Of a stretch of DNA of 7,835 nucleotides, positions 1-5,358 are shown piece by piece (the stretch's first letter is position 1; the number at the start of each line of letters is the position of its first letter). The stretch covers positions 1-7,835 of the forward strand of contig CANFYD010000158.1 of assembly GCA_947450745.1 (NCBI GenBank), written 5' to 3'. A program made the translations under genes and the position numbers. The stretch comes from Burkholderiales bacterium (GTDB lineage: Bacteria; Pseudomonadota; Gammaproteobacteria; Burkholderiales; Burkholderiaceae_C). The notes beneath the pieces are model-generated. The model saw nothing but the letters and a program-made list of their open reading frames with translations. It had not been told where the DNA came from and ran no database searches.

Positions 1-1101
1 CTGAAAAACAGACAGTGGCTTCGCGACGGCCAACAAGGGTGCCACGAGGGTGCTGATACCGCCAATAAAGCCACCACCGTATTTCACCAGTCGGGGGTCT
101 TGGGTAGCCATGGCCACCATGACGTTGGCGGCGTCCTCCAGCGTGAAGCTGGACGGCGTGGCCATACGGAAAGAAAAGTTGGCAAAGTCCATGACGCCCG
201 CAGCTGTGAGCGGCGTTTGGAACTGCATCAGTATGGGTTTGTTGACCCCTCTGAAGGTGGCGTTGCCTTTGTAGCCAAACGTCAACTCGTTGTCCAAAAA
301 GAACGTGGCATCTGTCAAATTGACCGGTGGTGAGATCAGCTGGACCGCAGCATTGGGCCCCAGTTGAAGTTCAATGTAGGCCTCTGGTTTGAGGGTGTCG
401 GCACCGGCTTTCTTCATGGTGTTGCTGTCTTTGAGGGCCTGAGCCAAGCCCACACCGCTGCCCGCTGCGTCCTTGAGATCAGCAGGAATGGGCATGACCA
501 CGCCAGCGCGCAATGTCATCTGATCGCTTTTTACATACAGTTTTTGCATGCCAAGCTGGAGCAGGCCGCCCACATTGGCTCGGGCTGCCAATTGCACACC
601 GCTGCTAAAAGACAAGGTGTTGACGTTGAAGTAACTGTCCCGCACCACTTTTTGCAGGTCGGACGGCATGTTCGCGGTATTGAGATCAAAGTCAGTCGTT
701 GAAATAGAGAAAATCGGGTCGGTCAGCACCGTGCCATTAAGCAGACTTTGCACATTGGCTTTGAGCAGCGTGGGCATTGTCAGGGAGCGGTTAAGTACCA
801 GCAAAAAGGTTTGCTGCTCGTTGCCGCTGGTAAAGAAATACAGTTGCACAGGTACCGTTCCCAGGTTGGGCACCTGCAAAGTGGCCTGGGTGCTGTAGCA
901 ACCGGTGGAGTTAGCGCACGTGGTTTTCTTGAGTGCGCCAATCATCTTGCTGACTTCATCCTTGAGCCCGGCAATAGGCAACGCCGCCAACATGCCCTTG
1001 AGGGCAGGGCTGATTTCAGGCACGGCTTGGGCCTGTGCTGGCTTCGGGAGCGCCAGCACAGTGATCAAAACCAAACCGGCCTTGACTAACAGTCTTTTCA
1101 C
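1..1101 (-). CDS. Exported protein of unknown family, 5' part only (3' end beyond the left edge)
   Basis: The minus strand is open from a GTG at 1101-1099 to the window edge, giving 367 residues without a stop. GTG is chosen because AAGGA (1112-1108) lies 6 nt upstream. The only other in-frame start before the upstream stop TGA is a TTG 18 nt further up. The N-terminus (KRLLVKAGLVLITVLALPKP) is a classical Sec signal: basic residues, a hydrophobic core to about residue 18, then a likely cleavage site after the AQA near residues 22-26. The mature part is rich in T, N, V and L, with alternating patterns suggesting beta strands. It has only two early cysteines (C62 and C68), which could form a disulfide in the periplasm. 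No lipobox and no later membrane helix are visible. I recognise no domain, so the function is unknown; an envelope or secreted role is inferred from the signal peptide only. That it is a real gene is well supported by the long open frame, the ribosome binding site and the signal peptide. Confidence 0.85.
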   Translation of the reverse strand, partial: MKRLLVKAGLVLITVLALPKPAQAQAVPEISPALKGMLAALPIAGLKDEVSKMIGALKKTTCANSTGCYSTQATLQVPNLGTVPVQLYFFTSGNEQQTFLLVLNRSLTMPTLLKANVQSLLNGTVLTDPIFSISTTDFDLNTANMPSDLQKVVRDSYFNVNTLSFSSGVQLAARANVGGLLQLGMQKLYVKSDQMTLRAGVVMPIPADLKDAAGSGVGLAQALKDSNTMKKAGADTLKPEAYIELQLGPNAAVQLISPPVNLTDATFFLDNELTFGYKGNATFRGVNKPILMQFQTPLTAAGVMDFANFSFRMATPSSFTLEDAANVMVAMATQDPRLVKYGGGFIGGISTLVAPLLAVAKPLSVFQ

Positions 1102-1158
1102 TAGGAATCCTTGTTCATTGATCAAGCTTACTCAGAGGTCAACGAACGCATTGTTGAC

Positions 1159-1203
1159 TGATTGGCAGAGCCATCTATGCAAAGCATGCATGAACGCCAA
1201 TCA
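1159..1203. repeat. Inverted repeat (possible hairpin) between two minus-strand genes
   Basis: TGATTGGC (1159-1166) and GCCAATCA (1196-1203) are perfect 8-bp inverted arms around a 29-nt loop. The loop itself contains ATGC-aaa-GCAT and GCATGC self-complementary stretches. It lies just downstream of the stop of the gene remnant ending at 1216 and upstream of the exported-protein gene. There is no T-run, so it is not a standard intrinsic terminator. It could be a terminator remnant or a regulator site for the gene starting at 1101. Confidence 0.35.
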
Positions 1204-1215
1204 ACCCACCCTCGC

Positions 1216-1350
1216 TCAGGCCGGTCTGGCTTTCGCCATGGCGTAGTCAAACCCGTTGTCCAGCAACTCTTCGTGCCGGTGATCTTTAAATGTAATTTGC
1301 CGGGGCAGGATAGAGGCTCTCCAATTGCGCAGTAAAGCCCCTGAGAGAGG
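1216..1350 (-). pseudogene. 3' remnant of an unidentified minus-strand gene, truncated by the IS fragment
   Basis: Reading the minus strand from about 1350 down to TGA at 1218-1216 gives a 40-odd-residue tail that looks like natural protein. It includes SGALLRNWRASILPRQITF followed by KDHRHEELLDNGFDYAMAKA and RPA. The charged, amphipathic composition and normal ending suggest the C-terminus of a real gene. The frame has no start codon in the window because upstream it runs into sequence antisense to the transposase. The sense of the transposase begins at about 1345-1350, so the IS insertion or a later deletion probably removed the 5' part. I do not recognise the family. It could instead be a chance open frame. 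Confidence 0.3.
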
Positions 1351-1967
1351 CTCATGCAGCAACAGGCGCTGCGCGTGTGGCCCCGGAGACGCGGCTTGCC
1401 CAAGGACGACGGCCGACGCAGCGAGGCCGCCGCCAACGTGCTGGACCGGCAGTTCAAGACCGAGGGGCCGAATCAGAAGTGGGTGGCGGACTTCACCTAC
1501 ATTTGGACGGCCGAAGGTTGGCTGTACGTGGCGGTGGTGCTGGTGCTGGTGCTGGTGCTGGTGCTGGACCTGTTCTCAGGTCGTGCGGTGGGCTGGTCTA
1601 TGCAGGCCAGCATGACATCGCAACTGGTGGCGGATGCGCTGATGATGGCGATCCGGCGCCGCAGGCACTGCTGCACCATTCGGATCAGGGAAGTCAATAA
1701 ACCAGCTGCCACTTCCAGCAGTTGCTCAAGGACCAGGGCATCACCTGCAGCATGAGCCACGCGGGCGAGATATGGGACAACTCGGCGATGGAGAGCTTCT
1801 TCAGTTCAATGAAGACCGAACGCATTGCAGGCAAGGTCTACAGGCTCCTCGACGAGGCACGGGCTGAAATGTTCGACTACAACGAGCGGTTCTACAACCC
1901 GATTCGGCGACATTCAACCATCGGCCATGACAGCCCGGTACAGTTTGAACAGGCTCAACGAGCTTAG
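1345..1967 (+). pseudogene. IS3-family transposase (OrfB) fragment, frameshifted and with a premature stop
   Basis: This is the DDE integrase core of an IS3-family OrfB. The first part (frame of 1354, to about 1660) contains ERLMQQQALRV, then FKTEGPNQKWVADFTYIWTA with the first catalytic Asp in VADFTY, then DLFSGRAVGWSMQASMTSQL. At about 1657-1662 the frame shifts by one, apparently through a small deletion. The new frame gives PQALLHHSDQGSQ with the second Asp, then a TAA at 1698-1700 where the family has Tyr (QYTS). It continues through SMSHAGEIWDNSAMESFFSS with the catalytic Glu, to YNERFYNPIRRHSTIG and the natural stop at 1965-1967. The N-terminal part of OrfB, OrfA and both terminal inverted repeats are missing, so the copy cannot encode active transposase. 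Its 3' end stops 7 bp short of the convergent hipA stop. Confidence 0.88.
1537..1566 (+). repeat. (GTGCTG)5 tandem repeat inside the transposase remnant
   Basis: Five uninterrupted copies of GTGCTG encode a Val-Leu repeat (VLVLVLVLVL). IS3-family transposases normally have a single VL here (AVVLDLFS). The extra 24 bp is in frame and fits slipped-strand expansion in a gene no longer under selection. Confidence 0.85.
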
Positions 1968-1974
1968 GGCAGAC

Positions 1975-3324
1975 TTAGTTAGCCATGACTCCGGGTTCCG
2001 AGTTGGCAAGAAGTTTGGCCGTGCGACGCAGGCCCGCGAAGACGGATGTCGCGACTCTTTCTGGGTAGACGGCAGGCAGTCGGGCAGTGACGGCTGCGAT
2101 AGCTCGCTCGAGGTCCGCCAGCACCTCTTCGATGACATCCTCCGCACTTTCGCGCTGGAAGAACTTTGCTGCCGTTGCGTTGAAGTGGCGACGCTGGATA
2201 TCCTTGAAGTTGTAGTGCCGATTCTTGCTATGCAGCGCCATGGCGAGCTTGGCCTTGTGCCAGGAGAACTGGCTGGCGCCGTTTCCTTCAACAGGCCAGA
2301 TGGACATCACGTCGTAGAGCGGCGTCAGCGCGTAGCGACCGCGCGGCATGATGCGCAGGCTGAAGTTCTTGGCGTGACCATCGGGGGCTGCCATCATCCA
2401 GAAAAGCAGCTGCGTCTTGAGAAAGTTCTTGAGGTCGGCTTGCGCGTTCACGGAGCCACTGAGAACACGGGCGATGTCCGCGATGCCGGGCCCGCCATCG
2501 GCTTCGTACTTGCGGTGGGGCGCAGTGCCACTGACTTGGCAGAAATCTTCCTGAGGGATGCGCAGCAGCCAGGTACCTGAGGAGTGCATCTGCCGGTCGA
2601 ATCGCTCTACGGAGAGAACTTTCTGGCTTCCGAACTGGAGAATCTCGGTCTTGGCCGTCGGCAGCCCGAACTCGCGCATCAGCTCCATGCAAAGCCACTC
2701 GTTCTCCACCGATGTGCCGAAGTCGGCCTTGCGCGCACCCACAAGTCCGATGGGCAGCTTCAGGATGTGCGAGGTCGGGGTGGAGCCGTGGGGACGCTTC
2801 CACTGGCCGTCATGCCACAAAAGCGCCGTCTTCTCTTGGGCACCGGCAAGCGAGATGCGGAAGTTGTCGTTATCTTCTACGCCCGGGTGCGCGCCTGAGC
2901 CGGTGGCCAGCAGCAGCAGCTCCTCCACCTCACCCTCGTTGAGCGACGTGCCCTCAATGCTTGCGACGTTGAGCGGCGACTCGTCAGCGCCGAGCAACTG
3001 GATGGCCCCCACACAATCACGCCCGATGGCTTCGAGCAGGTCAAATGCCTCCAGGGTGTCGGTCTTGAACCGGGTGGCCAAGCGTTTTCGGATCGGCTCG
3101 CTGTCGGGCAGCAGGTTCTCGAAGTAGTTGTTGACGGGGGCGCCGCGCAAGGCCTGGGCACCCGTGAAGGGCATGGACAGCGACAGCGGCCGACCTGCCT
3201 CTGAGGTCATCCAGTCCGGGTCGTAGACGAACTCCATGTCGCCGCGGGCAGGGATGGTCCAGGTACCCACCCGCTCGCCGTTGGCCCAGACGGAGAGGGT
3301 GCGAGCGCTCGTTGCACGTCCCAT
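1975..3324 (-). CDS. hipA: Type II toxin HipA, serine/threonine kinase
   Basis: The product is a 449-residue HipA, close in length and motif order to Escherichia coli HipA (440 residues). In E. coli HipA phosphorylates glutamyl-tRNA synthetase GltX, stopping charging and triggering the stringent response and persistence. Visible motifs, numbered from the chosen ATG: FENLLPDS (about 68-75), DNFRISLAGAQEKTALL with Ser158 matching the autophosphorylated Ser150, ILKLPIG with Lys189 as the ATP-binding lysine, ERFDR (240-244), IPQEDFCQ, KYEADGGPGI, PDGHAKNFS with catalytic Asp315, and LTPLYDVMS with metal-binding Asp338. All are intact, so an active kinase is predicted. A GTG at 3333 is also in frame, but AAGGTGGAG (3341-3333) lies 8 nt before the ATG at 3324-3322 and would overlap the GTG. 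The ATG follows the hipB stop by 2 nt, implying translational coupling. The operon is autoregulated from upstream of hipB. Confidence 0.95.
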   Translation of the reverse strand: MGRATSARTLSVWANGERVGTWTIPARGDMEFVYDPDWMTSEAGRPLSLSMPFTGAQALRGAPVNNYFENLLPDSEPIRKRLATRFKTDTLEAFDLLEAIGRDCVGAIQLLGADESPLNVASIEGTSLNEGEVEELLLLATGSGAHPGVEDNDNFRISLAGAQEKTALLWHDGQWKRPHGSTPTSHILKLPIGLVGARKADFGTSVENEWLCMELMREFGLPTAKTEILQFGSQKVLSVERFDRQMHSSGTWLLRIPQEDFCQVSGTAPHRKYEADGGPGIADIARVLSGSVNAQADLKNFLKTQLLFWMMAAPDGHAKNFSLRIMPRGRYALTPLYDVMSIWPVEGNGASQFSWHKAKLAMALHSKNRHYNFKDIQRRHFNATAAKFFQRESAEDVIEEVLADLERAIAAVTARLPAVYPERVATSVFAGLRRTAKLLANSEPGVMAN

Positions 3325-3326
3325 GC

Positions 3327-3608
3327 TTACCACTCCACCTTGCTAACGGTCGGCGGGCTCGCGCCGCCCTCGGTGCCTGCAGCTGGCGAGCCGCCCCGAG
3401 TCTGCACCTGCAATTCAAGGCCCAGCGCGGACAGGATCGCCAGTAGCTGGTCCACACGCATGGAGCCCGGGTCGGTCTCCAACTCGGACATGCGGTTTTG
3501 GCTCAGGCCAAGTTTTGCGGCCAGCTGTTTCTGGCTCAGCTTGGCGCTTTTGCGCACGGCTCGCAGGACGAGACCAACCTGACTGGGGACGGAGAGGAGT
3601 TGGTTCAT
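3327..3608 (-). CDS. hipB: HipB-type antitoxin, XRE-family helix-turn-helix repressor
   Basis: This 93-residue protein carries one Cro/C1-type helix-turn-helix domain at about residues 14-70. It covers LRAVRKSAKLSQKQLAAKLG, then LSQNRMSELE as the recognition-helix region, and MRVDQLLAILSALGLELQV. The C-terminal tail (about 71-93) is Gly/Pro/Ser-rich, probably disordered, and ends in KVEW. E. coli HipB likewise ends in LEW, with a flexible tail implicated in HipA contact and Lon degradation. HipB neutralises HipA in a complex that also represses the operon. The gene is directly before hipA with a 2-nt gap. Start ATG 3608-3606 is the first Met; no strong Shine-Dalgarno is visible before it. Three matching dyads lie upstream. 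The call is strong from sequence and context together. Confidence 0.93.
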   Translation of the reverse strand: MNQLLSVPSQVGLVLRAVRKSAKLSQKQLAAKLGLSQNRMSELETDPGSMRVDQLLAILSALGLELQVQTRGGSPAAGTEGGASPPTVSKVEW

Positions 3609-3631
3609 AGATCGAAGCGGCGAGGCGGTTG

Positions 3632-3700
3632 TATCGCCAATGCCGATATCCTCATCATATCGCTATTGGCGATAAATGCAAAAAATCGTTACTGCCGATA
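3632..3700. promoter_or_regulatory. Predicted HipB operator array: three 17-bp dyads at 26-bp spacing
   Basis: Three dyads fit TATCG-N7-CGATA: O1 3632-3648 (TATCGCCAATGCCGATA), O2 3658-3674 (TATCGCTATTGGCGATA) and O3 3684-3700 (AATCGTTACTGCCGATA, one outer base off). Their centres at 3640, 3666 and 3692 are exactly 26 bp apart. O1 and O2 together also form a larger dyad centred on 3653, with perfect outer arms 3632-3641/3665-3674 and inner arms 3644-3649/3657-3662. E. coli HipB binds TATCC-N8-GGATA at several sites upstream of hipBA, so this is a plausible variant of the same arrangement. Binding by this HipB is inferred. Confidence 0.75.
3654..3681 (-). promoter_or_regulatory. Predicted hipBA promoter
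   Basis: On the minus strand, TTGCAT (3681-3676) and TATGAT (3659-3654, 5 of 6 to the sigma-70 -10 consensus) are separated by 16 bp. Operator O2 (3658-3674) fills the spacer and touches the -10, while O1 covers the expected start of transcription near 3647. This suits steric autorepression. The -35 match is weak (3 of 6). Confidence 0.5.
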
Positions 3701-3814
3701 AACGGCAAATCCCACCGGGGGCTTGAGGGTGAACCCCCTCTGGAGGCGGCCAAAACCTCCTACGGTGCCGAAAGTGCCAAAGAGATACTGACGGACATCA
3801 AATGGGACGGTGTG

Positions 3815-3842
3815 GTTTGACAGCGGTTTGGCGCATCAGCCA
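3815..3842. repeat. Diverged 28-bp direct repeat, copy 1
   Basis: The segment beginning GTTTGACAGCGGTTTGGC matches 4081-4108 at 23 of 28 positions, 266 bp away. It overlaps an inverted repeat TTGGC (3828-3832)/GCCAA (3845-3849). Confidence 0.45.
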
Positions 3843-4080
3843 TTGCCAACTCCCCACACCAGCACTCGCCACCATCATGGCTGGCCTCGGTTTGGCTCAG
3901 CTCTTGCGAACGACAGAAGGCATACCAAGGGCGCGTATCAAGTGGTTTACACGGGGCCCAGTCTTGCTCTTTGCCAACTGGAAAAAAGAGTCCAGTGCAG
4001 CGGTTTCGCGCCAAAAGATCAGGCTTTCATGCGGCTTGAGTTGCCGCCTATATCAACCACCGTCAGGGTCGAAGACCTGG

Positions 4081-4108
4081 GGTTGACACCAGTTTGGCGG
4101 AACAGCCA
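4081..4108. repeat. Diverged 28-bp direct repeat, copy 2
   Basis: The segment beginning GGTTGACACCAGTTTGGC matches 3815-3842 at 23 of 28 positions. It contains TTGGC (4094-4098) and GCCAA (4105-4109) with a 6-nt loop, so the hairpin is kept in both copies although the loops differ in length (12 and 6 nt). Confidence 0.45.
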
Positions 4109-4169
4109 AGGCAGCACCTAAATCATCGGCATGGCGTGGCTGGCGTCCATGGCCAGTTTGGTTCTATGA

Positions 4170-4211
4170 CCTACCGCAACCAACCGGCATTTGCAGATCG
4201 GTCGCGGTAGG
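4170..4211. repeat. Inverted repeat with two-step stem downstream of the ParE-type gene
   Basis: CCTACCGC (4170-4177) and GCGGTAGG (4204-4211) are perfect 8-bp arms. Inside, CCG (4184-4186) can pair with CGG (4199-4201), giving an interrupted stem. There is no T-tract on either side. It lies about 65 bp past the stop of the minus-strand toxin gene. It may be a structured RNA end, a decayed recombination site or a repeat of unknown origin. Confidence 0.45.
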
Positions 4212-4225
4212 CCATACAGAGTCAG

Positions 4226-4275
4226 TGCCTAAAGATGATGAGTCGTGTAGCGCCCTGCAATCGTTGGATTAGGCA
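4226..4275. repeat. Short inverted repeat immediately downstream of the ParE-type stop codon
   Basis: TGCCTAA (4226-4232) and TTAGGCA (4269-4275) are perfect 7-bp arms 36 bp apart, ending 2 bp from the toxin stop. Position and arm sequence resemble the outer boxes of an integron attC, but the required GTTRRRY core is absent (TTTAGGC in the cassette sense) and no inner L-box pairing is evident. Confidence 0.35.
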
Positions 4276-4277
4276 TG

Positions 4278-4592
4278 TCAGTGGTAATCCTCTTCACGCT
4301 GATGGCGCGCGCCGAACACCAATACGAACTCCGAGCTACGGATGTCGAAGCGCACGACGTAGCCGGTCGATGCGAACGGAATGATCAGTTCGCGGAGTGT
4401 GGAGCTCGGGCCCACCTTGCGGTAGCTGTAAGGCGAGGTCGACAGATGATGCAGCGTCGTCTCGCGGATGACCTTGATCGCCTCATCGGCGAGATCGAGA
4501 TTTTCCAGCGTGGCAGCGCTTTCGAGCAGGAAGGCGTAGAGCCGTGTGATGTCGTCGTCCGCGTCCTCTGTGAACTCGACGACGTAGCTCAT
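4278..4592 (-). CDS. RelE/ParE-superfamily toxin
   Basis: The 104-residue protein has the usual size and pattern of the family: an N-terminal strand (YVVEFTEDADDDI), a long helical hairpin (about 15-50), and C-terminal strands including STLRELIIPFASTGYVVRFD and EFVLVFGARHQREEDYH, the typical ending of ParE-like toxins. RelE members cut mRNA on the ribosome and ParE members poison DNA gyrase. Sequence reading alone does not settle which applies, though the compact IPF...GYVVRFDI...VLVFGARH arrangement looks more ParE-like. Its ATG (4592-4590) overlaps the antitoxin stop in an ATGA, so the two are translationally coupled and share the promoter upstream of the antitoxin. The length is complete and no damage is visible. 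Confidence 0.88.
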   Translation of the reverse strand: MSYVVEFTEDADDDITRLYAFLLESAATLENLDLADEAIKVIRETTLHHLSTSPYSYRKVGPSSTLRELIIPFASTGYVVRFDIRSSEFVLVFGARHQREEDYH

Positions 4593-4861
4593 CCGCCGAG
4601 CTGCTTCCGACGCTTCGCCAACATCGATTCGAGCTTGTCAATGACCTGTACGGCAGGGATGGACACACCGGTGCGCTCGTATTTGGCCAGTGACGCGTCG
4701 CAGCGCGCCGCGAAGTTGGTTTGCATACGGCGGTATTCGACGGCGTTACGCACCGAGGCCTCGACGAAATCGGTCAAGGTTTCACCGGGTAGCAAAACAG
4801 AATCGAGATCGGCGCGGAGCGCCGATTCGACGCGGATTTGAGGGATCACGGCTGATTTCAT
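4589..4861 (-). CDS. YlcI/YnfO-family antitoxin partner of the ParE-type toxin
   Basis: This 90-residue protein begins MKSAVIPQIRVESALRADLD, then VLLPGETLTDFVEASVRNAV and a helical EYRRMQTNFAARCDASLAKY, the pattern of YlcI/YnfO-family proteins. These have a short beta-strand plus ribbon-helix-helix-like N-terminus followed by helices. The family is often encoded just before a RelE/ParE toxin, where it acts as antitoxin. Residues 1-45 probably bind DNA as a dimer and the C-terminal half probably wraps the toxin; both are inferences. The frame is open for 56 more codons upstream, but ATG 4861-4859 is chosen because homologous proteins begin with this MKSA-like sequence and because the promoter and palindrome lie at 4868-4895. 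No Shine-Dalgarno precedes the ATG. The stop overlaps the toxin start by 4 bp. Confidence 0.85.
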   Translation of the reverse strand: MKSAVIPQIRVESALRADLDSVLLPGETLTDFVEASVRNAVEYRRMQTNFAARCDASLAKYERTGVSIPAVQVIDKLESMLAKRRKQLGG

Positions 4862-4867
4862 TCGATT

Positions 4868-4895
4868 ATTGTAGTGCAAACGCACTACATAACAA
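4868..4895 (-). promoter_or_regulatory. Predicted promoter of the YlcI-ParE operon
   Basis: On the minus strand, TTGTTA (4895-4890; 4 of 6) and TACAAT (4873-4868; 5 of 6) are 16 bp apart. The expected transcription start, about 6-7 nt past the -10, falls on or next to the antitoxin ATG at 4861. With no Shine-Dalgarno present, a leaderless mRNA is suggested. Confidence 0.6.
4870..4889. promoter_or_regulatory. Palindromic operator in the YlcI-ParE promoter
   Basis: TGTAGTGC-AAAC-GCACTACA is a perfect inverted repeat with 8-bp arms. It fills the -35/-10 spacer and covers most of the -10. Weaker outer arms CGATT (4863-4867) and AATCG (4894-4898) extend it. It is the natural candidate site for autorepression by the antitoxin or the antitoxin-toxin complex. 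Confidence 0.75.
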
Positions 4896-5358
4896 TCGTG
4901 AGGGGACACGATCAGCGGGGTTGCGCCAAAGCAAGCTGAGGCCGTCGATATTTCTGATGGGTTCGCTTGATGACCTGCTGCCAATTCATGTCTGGCAAGT
5001 ACCTGCTGATCAAAACATGGGCTCCACATTGCGACGCTTTGCGCTTCCGCGCGCTGACAAGATCAAGTCGGCTTGTTCAAGAACTGCAGCACAAGCACAC
5101 TTGTATCGACGGCCAGCCAGCCTGCCTAAGTGAACTCGTCCATACACATTCACCATCGGCCACCCATTACATTCAGAAGACATCCTTAAATTTTCAAAGT
5201 TATGAACAATGATGATCTCGTGTCAATGTGGCATTGTTATTGACACGCAAAAGCTGACCCGTCGACCGCGATACACGCTGGCTGTTCGTGTGCATCTACG
5301 CCGATGAAGATCGTCAAATTGCCGACCGACAACAGCAGCAGGTCACCGCCTCGGTGGG
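4896..5358. other. Stretch without a recognisable gene
   Basis: No frame here gives a recognisable protein with a plausible start. The open frames at 4690-5133 and 4967-5212 (plus) and 5743-5237 (minus) appear to be shadows or chance frames. A plus-strand frame from about 5256 to the TAA at 5359-5361 reads in a protein-like way (RWLFVCIYADEDRQIADRQQ) but starts after a stop with no start codon or ribosome binding site, so it could at most be a gene relic. An inverted repeat at 5219-5247 is listed separately. Confidence 0.45.
5219..5247. repeat. Inverted repeat CGTGTCAA/TTGACACG
   Basis: Perfect 8-bp arms at 5219-5226 and 5240-5247 enclose 13 nt. Each arm carries a TTGACA sequence, so each could act as a -35 box facing outward, but no good -10 is found at 16-18 bp on either side. 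No T-run follows, which argues against an intrinsic terminator. Confidence 0.4.

Larger units (their letters stand above)
3701..4277. other. Stretch without a convincing gene between the two toxin-antitoxin loci
   Basis: Several open frames of about 80-100 codons exist here on both strands, but none shows a recognisable domain, a good ribosome binding site or clear codon bias. The least unlikely is a minus-strand frame 4014-3760 (84 codons, TTG start, containing five Cys). The stretch does hold a GC-rich GAGGG...CCCTC self-complementary segment near 3724-3740, a diverged direct repeat, and two inverted repeats described separately. It could be decayed sequence or contain an unannotated RNA. 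Confidence 0.5.

Noticed and set aside
1101..1118. Five-codon ATG...TAG mini-ORF (MNKDS) whose stop overlaps the GTG start of the exported-protein gene
   Set aside because: It contains the Shine-Dalgarno itself and has none of its own, so it is most likely coincidence.
1128..1457. 109-codon minus-strand open frame
   Set aside because: It is antisense to the transposase in its upstream half and has no family signature; the protein-like tail is in a different minus frame (ending at 1216).
1975..1985. Search for an IS3 right inverted repeat after the transposase stop
   Set aside because: The transposase ends 7 bp before the hipA stop and no terminal inverted repeat or target-site duplication could be matched at the left side, so the IS ends are lost.
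3716..3745. Possible intrinsic terminator in a G/C-rich GAGGG...CCCTC segment
   Set aside because: The stem is short, several alternative pairings compete, and no T-tract follows on either strand.
3760..4014. 84-codon minus-strand frame with several cysteines
   Set aside because: TTG start without a ribosome binding site, no recognised motif beyond scattered Cys, and no clear codon bias.
4226..4275. Integron attC site placing the YlcI-ParE pair in a gene cassette
   Set aside because: The position right after the toxin stop and the GCCTAA/TTAGGC arms are suggestive, but the essential GTTRRRY cleavage core is missing, inner L boxes do not pair, and there is no second attC or integrase nearby.
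4690..5133. 147-codon plus-strand frame
   Set aside because: It runs antisense through the antitoxin gene and its promoter; the remainder has no domain.
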